Positions 43,213-50,772 of a stretch of 64,000 nt of DNA are shown here, piece after piece. The stretch's first letter is position 1. Each line of letters begins with the position of its first letter. The notes beneath the pieces were generated by a model, which was not told the origin of the DNA, ran no database searches, and was given only the letters and a program-made list of their open reading frames with translations. Position numbers and translations under genes: made by a program. This DNA is from Hymenobacter cheonanensis (GTDB lineage: Bacteria; Bacteroidota; Bacteroidia; Cytophagales; Hymenobacteraceae): NCBI RefSeq assembly GCF_030581075.1, contig NZ_JAUQSW010000015.1, forward strand, positions 1-64,000, given 5' to 3'.

Positions 43213-43863
43213 CTAGCGGCGGGCCGTGTCCTGAATCATAATAGTACCGAGCGGGTAAGTCTTGGTTAGCGGGCTAGGCTCTTGCAAAAGCCACACCCCA
43301 ACGGTGGTGCCGATGGGCGTGCGGGCCAATTTTATTTCCGCAATGCTGGCCGTAGCGATGCACAGGGCGCCGTTAGCTGGCAAGTCGTTAATGGTATAGC
43401 TTATCGGCCCCTGCACTCGCAGTTGACGCCCTAGCTGCGCCAGCGTTTGACTTTTCAGGCGCCTTTTCTTCTTCAGCCTTATCGCTATCAAACCGTTCCT
43501 ATCCAAGCCGCGCCATTGGATAGGTGTGGTGGCATGCATGGAATTGCCGCCCTTGTAAACAATAACTCTTTTGATATTAGCAGGATTGAGCTTGTTTAAG
43601 TAGGCATAATCAGTTAGCAATTTTGAGTTTATTACTAGTAGTGGCATTGGCGGCAACACCGAAACCAGGCACCGCCTAGCTATTGGTGCTGCACTGGCCA
43701 CCGGCGCAACTGTGTGCCCGGTGCTCTCACTAGAGGCAGCGGGCCACACAAGCCGGGGCTGAACTGGCTGCACTGGCGTAAGGTCTGCCTGTTGAGCCAG
43801 ACTAGGCCGGACAAGCAGACTGAAGGCCAGCACCAAGGGGCTGAGGTAACGAAGCAACGCCAT
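43213..43863 (-). CDS. Secreted TonB plug-like small protein
   Basis: 216 aa with signal peptide (MALLRYLSPLVLAFSLLVRP, cleaved before QQADL). The core PLLVINSKLLTDYAYLNKLN, ANIKRVIVYKGG, and then NGLIAIRLKKKR resembles the plug domain of TonB-dependent receptors, where I and V strands precede a conserved NGV-I turn, but no barrel follows. It may be a periplasmic plug-domain protein, as is common in Cytophagales. Lower GC than its neighbours. Confidence 0.5.
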   Translation of the reverse strand: MALLRYLSPLVLAFSLLVRPSLAQQADLTPVQPVQPRLVWPAASSESTGHTVAPVASAAPIARRCLVSVLPPMPLLVINSKLLTDYAYLNKLNPANIKRVIVYKGGNSMHATTPIQWRGLDRNGLIAIRLKKKRRLKSQTLAQLGRQLRVQGPISYTINDLPANGALCIATASIAEIKLARTPIGTTVGVWLLQEPSPLTKTYPLGTIMIQDTARR

Positions 43864-43960
43864 GGGAATATTTTTTGGCAAAGTAGGGCGGGTAGCCTTT
43901 AGCAGCAAGCTAAATCTCGCAAACTACTCGGCACGCCTAACATATTTCCGCAAGCTTGCG

Positions 43961-43968
43961 TATCTTTG
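43961..43968 (+). promoter_or_regulatory. -7 box for the 44-aa peptide gene
   Basis: TATCTTTG fits TAnnTTTG, 33 bases before the ATG at 44002. Confidence 0.6.
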
Positions 43969-44001
43969 CGCTGCGTTTTAATCTTTTAACAACCAGTGCT
44001 C

Positions 44002-44136
44002 ATGAAGAAGACAACTGCCCTATCGTCGTTGCTGCTGCTCGGCAGCCTGGGTTCGCTTCGCTACCTGCGGGCGCAGCTGGCCAACCTCAATCTGACCTTT
44101 CACCTGCACGGCGAAGAGGACCATTACTACCTCTAG
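44002..44136 (+). CDS. Small membrane or secreted peptide (44 aa)
   Basis: 44 aa starting MKKTTALSSLLLLGSLGSLR and ending HGEEDHYYL. The first 25 residues form a signal peptide or single membrane helix; the rest contains NLNLTFHLHG and acidic/aromatic residues. A -7 box lies 33 bases before the ATG and a clean terminator 31 bases after the stop, so this is a complete single-gene unit. No family known. Its promoter-gene-terminator layout makes it more than a chance ORF. Confidence 0.6.
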   Translation: MKKTTALSSLLLLGSLGSLRYLRAQLANLNLTFHLHGEEDHYYL

Positions 44137-44167
44137 CCCACCGGGTTTCCCACCATACTTGCCTGCA

Positions 44168-44193
44168 AAGCCTCGCCCCCGGCGGGGCTTTTT
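44168..44193 (+). terminator. Terminator of the 44-aa peptide gene
   Basis: AAGCCTCGCC (44168-44177), loop CCC, GGCGGGGCTT (44181-44190), then TTT; one T-G pair. Confidence 0.8.
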
Positions 44194-44254
44194 GCGTAAG
44201 AAGCGGCTAGCAGTGCCGACCTTCGCGGCCTCATTTCCTCATTTTTCACGCCTG

Positions 44255-44274
44255 GCCGGCTCTGGCGAGCCGGC
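44255..44274 (+). other. Hairpin just before the FKBP start
   Basis: GCCGGCTC, loop TGGC, GAGCCGGC, ending 20 bases before the GTG at 44295. It could be an mRNA 5' structure. Confidence 0.4.
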
Positions 44275-44294
44275 GCATTTACGCTCATTTACCC

Positions 44295-44930
44295 GTGACG
44301 CTCGACACCAATCAACAGCAGGTCAGCTACATCATCGGCCGCGACCTGGCCCGCAACTTTGCCCAGCAGGGCCTGGAGCTGGATATCGACACCCTGGCGG
44401 CTGCCCTTAAAGAAGGCCTCTCGGGCCAGCCCAGCCGCCTGACCCAGGAGCAAATGCAAGCCGCCATGCAGCAGCTGCAAGAGCAGCTCGGCGGCGGTGA
44501 AGACGACGATGACGACGCCCCCCAAAACCCCAATGCCATGAACAACAAAGCCGAAGGCGAAGCCTTCCTCGCCGAAAACGCCCAGAAGCCGGGCGTAACC
44601 ACCCTGCCCAGCGGCCTGCAGTACGAAGTGCTGACCCAGGGCACCGGCCCCAAGCCCACCCTGCGCTCGTCGGTAACCACGCACTACCACGGCACGCTCA
44701 TCAACGGCAACGTGTTCGACAGCAGCTACCAGCGCGGCCAGCCGGCTACCTTCCCGGTGAATGGCGTAATCGCCGGCTGGACCGAAGCCCTGCAGCTGAT
44801 GCCCGAAGGCTCGAAGTACCGCCTCTACATCCCCTCGGACCTGGCCTACGGCAAGCGCGGCGCGGGCCGCGACATCGGCCCCGACTCGGCGCTGATTTTC
44901 GACGTGGAGCTGCTTAAAGTAAACAACTAA
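44295..44930 (+). CDS. FKBP-type peptidyl-prolyl isomerase (FklB/Mip type)
   Basis: 211 aa. An N-terminal dimerisation region (QQVSYIIGRDLARNFAQQG, then a helix with MQAAMQQLQEQL) is joined by an unusual acidic linker (GGGEDDDDDAPQNPNAMNN) to a complete FKBP domain: PSGLQYEVLTQGTGPKP, VTTHYHGTLINGNVFDSSY, GVIAGWTEALQLMPEGSKYR, LAYGKRGAGRDIGPDSALIF. No signal peptide is evident, so it is likely cytoplasmic. Starts at GTG 44295. The next gene follows six bases later. Confidence 0.85.
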   Translation: MTLDTNQQQVSYIIGRDLARNFAQQGLELDIDTLAAALKEGLSGQPSRLTQEQMQAAMQQLQEQLGGGEDDDDDAPQNPNAMNNKAEGEAFLAENAQKPGVTTLPSGLQYEVLTQGTGPKPTLRSSVTTHYHGTLINGNVFDSSYQRGQPATFPVNGVIAGWTEALQLMPEGSKYRLYIPSDLAYGKRGAGRDIGPDSALIFDVELLKVNN

Positions 44931-44936
44931 GCAGCC

Positions 44937-45716
44937 GTGCCAGACGGGGATGTACCGGGCGAGGCGCCCCAGGCGCCCGCCCCCCTAGCGGGCGCCACGG
45001 CCACCGCTGCTACCGCCCCCACCTGGGTACGGCACAGCACGGCCGTGCCCGCTAGCCCCGTTTTGGCCGCGCCTGCTGCCCCTAGTCCGCCACCGGTCGC
45101 GCCCGCGCCGGTGGCGGCTTTGGTAGCAGCCAGCCCGGCGGATGAACCGGCGGCTACCGACGCGGCACCTGCCCTAGCGGCCGAAGCCGAGGCGCTGCCG
45201 CCCCCTGCTCCTACCATCAGCAGCACCGATGGCCGCCTGACCCTGACTGATACCTCGCTCACGGTGCTGGGCCACACCTACGGCCTGCGCGAGCTGGAGC
45301 GGGCCGAAGTACAGCCAGTGCGCTGGCTGCTGTGGTACCTACTGGGCGGGCTGGGGCTAGCCATTGTGCTGATTCTGTTTTTAAATAACTGGCTACGTAC
45401 GCTGCCTACTATGGCCGGGCTGCTGGCCACGGCGCTGGTGCTGCTCTATGGTCACCGGGGCACCAACCGGCTGCGGCTGGTGCTGCTGGGCCGCGAGGCT
45501 GTGCACTTTGCCCTGCCCGGCGATGCCGATGGCTGGCGGCGCCTGGTGGGCGAGCTAAACCGCCGCGTGCACCGCGCCCACGACCAGGCCGCCGCCGAAG
45601 CCGCTAGGCTGCTGGCCGCCCTGGAAGCCGAGCGTGCCGCCGCCGCCGAGGCAGCCAGGCAGGCCGAAGCGGCACAGTGGGCCCCCGACCCAGCCATTTC
45701 GGACGCGCCTGCGTAA
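44937..45716 (+). CDS. Membrane protein with Pro/Ala-rich N-terminus and coiled-coil end
   Basis: 259 aa. Residues 1-95 are Ala/Pro/Val-rich and low in complexity. A compact domain follows (LTLTDTSLTVLGHTYGLREL), then two transmembrane helices (about 127-146 and 151-168) and a C-terminal Ala/Glu/Arg-rich coiled coil. The middle resembles small DUF6232-like PH-type membrane domains. GTG at 44937 lies six bases after the FKBP stop, so the pair is probably cotranscribed. Function unknown. Confidence 0.55.
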   Translation: MPDGDVPGEAPQAPAPLAGATATAATAPTWVRHSTAVPASPVLAAPAAPSPPPVAPAPVAALVAASPADEPAATDAAPALAAEAEALPPPAPTISSTDGRLTLTDTSLTVLGHTYGLRELERAEVQPVRWLLWYLLGGLGLAIVLILFLNNWLRTLPTMAGLLATALVLLYGHRGTNRLRLVLLGREAVHFALPGDADGWRRLVGELNRRVHRAHDQAAAEAARLLAALEAERAAAAEAARQAEAAQWAPDPAISDAPA

Positions 45717-45736
45717 AGCCGGCCGTCGCACCTTCT

Positions 45737-45744
45737 TACTTTTA
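45737..45744 (+). promoter_or_regulatory. Possible -7 box for kup
   Basis: TACTTTTA differs from TAnnTTTG in the last base; 56 bases before the ATG at 45801. Confidence 0.35.
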
Positions 45745-45800
45745 CCGCGTCACCGGGCTTTACGCGCTGCTTTTTGACTAAGTAATTACTCCGTTACCTC

Positions 45801-47762
45801 ATGAGTTCTAAATCTTCGCACACCGCCATCTCCGGGGCCGGGCTGCTTATTGCGCTCGGTATTATTTATGGCGACATTGGCACCTCGCCTCTGTACGTGA
45901 TGACCTCCCTCATTAAGAGTGGGCACGTGCCGGGCCTGATTGACAGAGACTTAGTCCTCGGCGGCATTTCGTGCGTACTCTGGACGCTCACGCTGCAAAC
46001 CACCGTCAAGTACGTGCTGCTCACCCTCAATGCCGATAATAACGGCGAGGGCGGCATTTTTTCGCTCTACGCCCTGGTGCGGCGGCGGGGGGCCTGGCTG
46101 TCGGCGGTAGCCATTATCGGAGGGGCGTCGCTGCTGGCCGATGGGGTTATTACGCCGCCCATCTCGGTATCGTCGGCGGTAGAGGGCATGAAGGCGGTGT
46201 TTCCGGGCCTCACGCAGGACATTATTGTCTACATTGTTATCGGCATTATCGCGGGGCTATTCCTGCTCCAAAGCTTTGGAACCCAGATAGTAGGCAAAGC
46301 CTTTGGCCCGATTATGTTTCTCTGGTTTACCATGCTGGGCGTGCTGGGCAGCATGTGGATAATTAAAAATCCGGTCATTCTCAAGGCCATCAATCCTTAC
46401 TATGCCTATCAGCTGCTGGTAAATTATCCGGGGGGGTTCTGGCTGCTGGGGTCGGTATTTCTGTGCACTACCGGGGCCGAGGCCCTGTATTCCGACCTGG
46501 GCCACTGCGGCAAGGGCAACATCCGCATCAGCTGGACTTTTGTAAAGACTACCTTGGTGCTCAACTACCTGGGCCAGGGCGCCTGGCTGCTGCTGCACGT
46601 GGGCGAGCCGCTCGGCGATACCAACCCCTTTTATGCGCTTATGCCGCACGGGTTCCTCATTTTTGGTATCGGGCTAGCCACGGTGGCGGCCGTTATCGCC
46701 TCGCAGGCCCTCATCACCGGCTCGTTTACGCTGGTGGCCGAGGCCATTCGCCTGAATATGTGGCCCAAAGTGCGCCTCAACTACCCTACCGACGTGAAGG
46801 GACAGCTCTTCGTGCCCAGCATGAACCGGCTGCTGCTGATTGGCTGCATCGGGGTGGTGCTGCACTTCCGCGAGTCGGCCAATATGGACGCCGCCTACGG
46901 CCTGGCCATCACCCTCACCATGCTCATGACCACGGTGCTGCTTACCGTCTGGCTCTGGAAAGTGAAGCGGGTAGCCCTGCCCCTGGTGGCCCTGTTTGTG
47001 GTAGTGTATGGGCTGATTGAGGGCTCTTTCTTGGTGGCTAACCTGCTCAAGTTTCCCAAGGGCGGCTACGTATCGCTCATGATTGGCACGGCGCTCATGG
47101 CCGTGATGTACGTGTGGCTCAAGGCCTACTACATCAAGCGACGCCTCACCGACTTCGTGAAGATGGAGCCTTACATTGAGCCGCTCAAGCAGCTCAGCAA
47201 CGACGACTCGATTGGCAAGTATGCCACCCACCTCGTGTTCCTGACCTCGGCCGAGCGGGCCAGCGAGATTGAGCAGAAAATCATCTACTCCATTTTCCAG
47301 AAGCGACCTAAGCGGGCGGATATCTACTGGTTTATCCACGTCGATACCACCGACGAGCCGTACACGATGGAGTACAAGGTGACCGAGCTGGCGCCCGACG
47401 ACGTGTTCCGCATTAACTTCAAGCTGGGTTTCCGGGTGCAGCAGCGCATCAACCTGTTCTTCCGCAAAGTGGTGGAGGACCTGGTGCGCAACAAGGAAGT
47501 GGATATCACCTCGCGCTACTCCTCGCTGAGCCAGCGGCACGTGGTGGGCGATTTCCGCTTCGTGGTGCTGGAAAAATACCTGTCGGTCGAGAACGACTTC
47601 CCGACCCAGGAAAAGCTCGTGATGCAGGCATACTTCTACATCAAGCAGTTCATCTCGGGCGAGGCCCAGTACTTCGGCCTCGACACTTCTTCGGTGAAGA
47701 TGGAGAAAGTACCGCTGGTTATTGCCCCGGTGCGCGAAGTGGCCCTGACGCGGGTGAAATAG
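45801..47762 (+). CDS. kup: Kup-type potassium uptake protein
   Basis: 653 aa. GIIYGDIGTSPLYVMTSLIK at the N-terminus is the signature of Kup/HAK/KT transporters, followed by about 12 membrane helices (examples: ADGVITPPISVSSAVEGMKA, TTGAEALYSDLGHCGKGNIR) and a cytoplasmic C-terminal domain. It takes up potassium by proton symport, needed for growth at low potassium. The first residues MSSKSSHT are polar, so ATG 45801 is the natural start. Confidence 0.95.
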   Translation: MSSKSSHTAISGAGLLIALGIIYGDIGTSPLYVMTSLIKSGHVPGLIDRDLVLGGISCVLWTLTLQTTVKYVLLTLNADNNGEGGIFSLYALVRRRGAWLSAVAIIGGASLLADGVITPPISVSSAVEGMKAVFPGLTQDIIVYIVIGIIAGLFLLQSFGTQIVGKAFGPIMFLWFTMLGVLGSMWIIKNPVILKAINPYYAYQLLVNYPGGFWLLGSVFLCTTGAEALYSDLGHCGKGNIRISWTFVKTTLVLNYLGQGAWLLLHVGEPLGDTNPFYALMPHGFLIFGIGLATVAAVIASQALITGSFTLVAEAIRLNMWPKVRLNYPTDVKGQLFVPSMNRLLLIGCIGVVLHFRESANMDAAYGLAITLTMLMTTVLLTVWLWKVKRVALPLVALFVVVYGLIEGSFLVANLLKFPKGGYVSLMIGTALMAVMYVWLKAYYIKRRLTDFVKMEPYIEPLKQLSNDDSIGKYATHLVFLTSAERASEIEQKIIYSIFQKRPKRADIYWFIHVDTTDEPYTMEYKVTELAPDDVFRINFKLGFRVQQRINLFFRKVVEDLVRNKEVDITSRYSSLSQRHVVGDFRFVVLEKYLSVENDFPTQEKLVMQAYFYIKQFISGEAQYFGLDTSSVKMEKVPLVIAPVREVALTRVK

Positions 47763-47786
47763 CCGCCAGGTACCTGATAGCACAAG

Positions 47787-47814
47787 AAAGCCTGCCTGCC
47801 CGGCAGGCTTTTTT
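47787..47814 (+). terminator. Terminator of kup
   Basis: AAAGCCTGCC (47787-47796), loop TGCCC, GGCAGGCTTT (47802-47811), then T. Confidence 0.85.
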
Positions 47815-47983
47815 CGTAAAAGAGGGGCTGGCTGTCGCGACTTTTTGGTTGCAGACTGGCGCTACAGCCAGCGGCCCCGGCCACTACTAGCCTCCGGTAG
47901 CGGCCAGCATACCTTGTCAAAACAAGTAGGCCTGGCAACTGGTAGTTTGCCGATACTGCCTGCCGCTGGGATAAAACAGGCAC

Positions 47984-47991
47984 TACCTTTG
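47984..47991 (+). promoter_or_regulatory. -7 box for the dsbD pair
   Basis: TACCTTTG fits TAnnTTTG, 41 bases before the ATG at 48033. Confidence 0.5.
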
Positions 47992-48032
47992 TTTTAGCGC
48001 ATCTACCGGGCCGCTTATTGCCCTTTGCATTC

Positions 48033-48482
48033 ATGAAAAAACTACTGTTGGCAGGCATGGTCCTGCTTGGCGCCACGCAAGCCAAAGCCCAGATTCTGAC
48101 GCCCGTACACTGGAGCTACGCCGCCAAAAAAATCAGCCCCACCGAGGCCGTGGTGTTCCTGAAAGCCACCATCGACGCGGGCTGGCACGTGTACTCGCAA
48201 AACGTGAAGGACGGCGGCCCGGTGAAAACCACCATTAAGTTTGACCCCTCAAAAGCCTACACCCTGGTGGGCGCGCCGCAGGAGCCCAAGCCGATTTCCA
48301 AGATGGAAAAGACCTTCAACATGGAGGTGAGCTACTTCACTAACTCGGTTATTTTTCAGCAGAAGGTGAAGCTCACTGGCAAGGGCCCCATCACGGTGAA
48401 GGGCAACCTGGAATTTATGGCCTGCAACGACGAGAAATGCCTGCCGCCCGATGAAGTGGCATTCAGCATTCCCGTAAAATAA
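48033..48482 (+). CDS. DsbD N-terminal (alpha) domain as a separate protein
   Basis: 149 aa with a signal peptide (MKKLLLAGMVLLGATQAKAQ). The domain GWHVYSQNVKDGGPVKTTIK and FMACNDEKCLPPDEVAF carries the two cysteines (CNDEKC) of DsbD-alpha, which hands reducing power to periplasmic partners. In E. coli this domain is fused to the rest; here it is split off, 11 bases before the main DsbD gene, so the two subunits are probably made together. Confidence 0.82.
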   Translation: MKKLLLAGMVLLGATQAKAQILTPVHWSYAAKKISPTEAVVFLKATIDAGWHVYSQNVKDGGPVKTTIKFDPSKAYTLVGAPQEPKPISKMEKTFNMEVSYFTNSVIFQQKVKLTGKGPITVKGNLEFMACNDEKCLPPDEVAFSIPVK

Positions 48483-48493
48483 CTTCTTTTGTA

Positions 48494-50245
48494 ATGCGCG
48501 TAACCAATTTAGCAGGAGCCACTAGGCTCCTGCGCTCGTTAAAGGCCCCGGCGGCCTGGCTGCTAGGGCTGTGGCTCCTGGTTGGGGTCTTTGCCGGGCA
48601 GCCCGCCCAGGCCCAGGATACCGTTTCGACGGCCGATATTCAGTTTACCCCCGTGGAGGAGGCCGCCCCGCCGGCCAAGGCTGCCGATACGGCAGCCACC
48701 GCAGTTGCCCCGGCTACTGCCAGCCCGGCGGCCACGGCCGCCAGCCCGGCCGCCGCTGCCGAGGCCAGCCAGCCGGCCCAGGCGGCGCCCGCGCCGGTAA
48801 AATCTTCGCTGTGGGTCACGTTTCTAGCGGGCCTGCTGGGGGGCTTCGCGGCGGTGCTGATGCCCTGCATTTTCCCGCTGCTGCCCATGACGGTGAGCTT
48901 CTTCACCAAGCGCTCGGGCACGCGGGCGCGCGGCATTCGCAACGCGCTGGTGTACGGGGCCAGCATCATCGTTATTTACGTGGCGGTGGGGCTGCTGATT
49001 ACGGTGCTGTTTGGGGCCGATGCGCTTAACAACCTGGCTACCAACGGCATTTTCAACTTCTTCTTCTTCCTGCTGCTGGTGGTGTTTGGGGCATCGTTTC
49101 TAGGCGCGTTCGAGATTATGCTGCCCACGGCCTGGGCCAATAAAATGGACGAGAAGGCCGACAGGGGCGGCCTGGCGGGCATTTTCTTTATGGCTGCCAC
49201 GCTGGCGCTGGTGTCGTTTTCGTGCACCGGGCCCATCATCGGCACCTTACTGGTGCAGGCCGCTACTATGGGCCAGCTGCTGGGGCCGGCCGTGGGCATG
49301 TTTGGCTTTGCGCTAGCCCTGTCGCTGCCGTTTACGCTGTTTTCGCTGTTTCCGGGCTGGATGGCCTCGCTGCCCAAGTCGGGCGGCTGGCTCAATTCGG
49401 TGAAGGTGACGCTGGGCTTTCTGGAGCTGGCGCTAGCCCTCAAGTTCTTGTCCAACGTGGACCTGGCCTACCACTGGCAGTGGTTCGACCGTGAGGTGTT
49501 TCTAGTGCTGTGGGTAATTATTTTCGGGATGATGGGGCTGTATTTGCTAGGCAAGCTGCGCTTCTCGCACGATAGCGACCTGCCGTTTATCACGCTGCCG
49601 CGCTTGTTTTTGTCCATCATCGTCTTGTCCTTCACTCTGTACCTGGTACCGGGCCTGTGGGGCGCGCCGCTGCGGGCCGTGTCGGCCTTTCTGCCCCCGC
49701 AGGACACCCAGGATTTTGACCTTTACACACCTACCCTGCTGGCCCCGGCTGGCACGGGCAGCGCGGCACCCGCTGCTAGCACCGCCCCCCACAAGTACGC
49801 CGATTTGTTCCATGCGCCGCTCGGGCTGCCGGCTTTCTTCGACTATGATGAAGGCATGGCCTACGCCAAGCAAGTGGGCAAGCCGGTGCTCATCGACTTT
49901 ACGGGCCACGCCTGCGTGAACTGCCGCAAAATGGAAGCCAATGTGTGGCCCGATAAGCAGGTGCTGCCGCTGCTGCGCGACAAGTACGTACTCATTCAGC
50001 TCTACGTAGACGATAAAACCGAGCTGCCCGCCGCCGAGCAAACCGTGTCGAAGCTCAGCGGTAAAACCCTCAAAACCATCGGCAATAAGTACAGCGACCT
50101 GCAAGCCAGCCGCTTCAACACCAACTCGCAACCCTACTACGTGCTGCTGGGCCGCGAGGGCCAGGTGCTGGTGCCGCCGCAGGGCGCCGACTACGAGGTG
50201 GCCGACTTCGTAAACTATCTCAATAGCGGCCTGAAAGCCTACTAG
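48494..50245 (+). CDS. dsbD: Thiol:disulfide interchange protein DsbD (membrane and C-terminal domains)
   Basis: 583 aa. A signal peptide and Ala/Pro-rich spacer are followed by the eight-helix membrane domain (GLLGGFAAVLMPCIFPLLPM with the first cysteine, and LVSFSCTGPIIGTLLVQAAT with the second) and a C-terminal thioredoxin domain with HACVNCRKMEANVWPD (CxxC). Electrons flow from cytoplasmic thioredoxin through it to the alpha protein encoded upstream. Length and motifs are normal apart from the missing alpha domain. Confidence 0.93.
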   Translation: MRVTNLAGATRLLRSLKAPAAWLLGLWLLVGVFAGQPAQAQDTVSTADIQFTPVEEAAPPAKAADTAATAVAPATASPAATAASPAAAAEASQPAQAAPAPVKSSLWVTFLAGLLGGFAAVLMPCIFPLLPMTVSFFTKRSGTRARGIRNALVYGASIIVIYVAVGLLITVLFGADALNNLATNGIFNFFFFLLLVVFGASFLGAFEIMLPTAWANKMDEKADRGGLAGIFFMAATLALVSFSCTGPIIGTLLVQAATMGQLLGPAVGMFGFALALSLPFTLFSLFPGWMASLPKSGGWLNSVKVTLGFLELALALKFLSNVDLAYHWQWFDREVFLVLWVIIFGMMGLYLLGKLRFSHDSDLPFITLPRLFLSIIVLSFTLYLVPGLWGAPLRAVSAFLPPQDTQDFDLYTPTLLAPAGTGSAAPAASTAPHKYADLFHAPLGLPAFFDYDEGMAYAKQVGKPVLIDFTGHACVNCRKMEANVWPDKQVLPLLRDKYVLIQLYVDDKTELPAAEQTVSKLSGKTLKTIGNKYSDLQASRFNTNSQPYYVLLGREGQVLVPPQGADYEVADFVNYLNSGLKAY

Positions 50246-50335
50246 TTACCTACTAGCACCTCCTGTTAAGCAAGAGCCCTGGCTGGCAAGCTTTGCTTCA
50301 GTTCAGGCCGCACGCACGTATTTAGCCCTCTCCCA

Positions 50336-50686
50336 ATGGAATACTATCACGACCTGATTCGGAAAGCATATGCGGCTTTCAACGCCCGCGATATTCCAAC
50401 CGTTCTCACCACCCTTCACCCCGAGGTCCGCTGGTCGAAGGCGTGGGAGGGCGACTATGCCACCGGCCACGACGAGGTGCGCGAATACTGGCTGCGCCAG
50501 TGGCAGGAGCTGAACCCGCAGGTGATGCCAACCGGCTTCAAGGAGCGCGAAGACGGCCGGCTGGAAGTTGCCGTGCATCAGATAGTAAGAGATAAGCAGG
50601 GCCAGCTGTTGTTCGATGGCCCGGTAAAGCACCTCTATACTATTGAGGATAAGCTGTTCAAGCAGATGGATATCGAGCAGGTATAA
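50336..50686 (+). CDS. NTF2/SnoaL-like protein
   Basis: 116 aa, cytoplasmic. IRKAYAAFNARDIPTVLTTL, HPEVRWSKAWEGDYATGHDE and a final LYTIEDKLFKQMDIEQV fit the SnoaL-like group of NTF2-fold proteins of unknown substrate. Own terminator downstream. Confidence 0.75.
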   Translation: MEYYHDLIRKAYAAFNARDIPTVLTTLHPEVRWSKAWEGDYATGHDEVREYWLRQWQELNPQVMPTGFKEREDGRLEVAVHQIVRDKQGQLLFDGPVKHLYTIEDKLFKQMDIEQV

Positions 50687-50705
50687 CCGGGTATTTCACC
50701 TTACT

Positions 50706-50744
50706 AAAAAGCCCTCCTGGCCGCTAGGGTCAGGAGGGCTTTTT
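50706..50744. terminator. Bidirectional terminator between convergent genes
   Basis: AAAAAGCCCTCCTG (50706-50719), 11-base loop, CAGGAGGGCTTTTT (50731-50744). Confidence 0.9.
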
Positions 50745-50772
50745 GGTTTTAGGGCAACATCACCGCAAGCTG

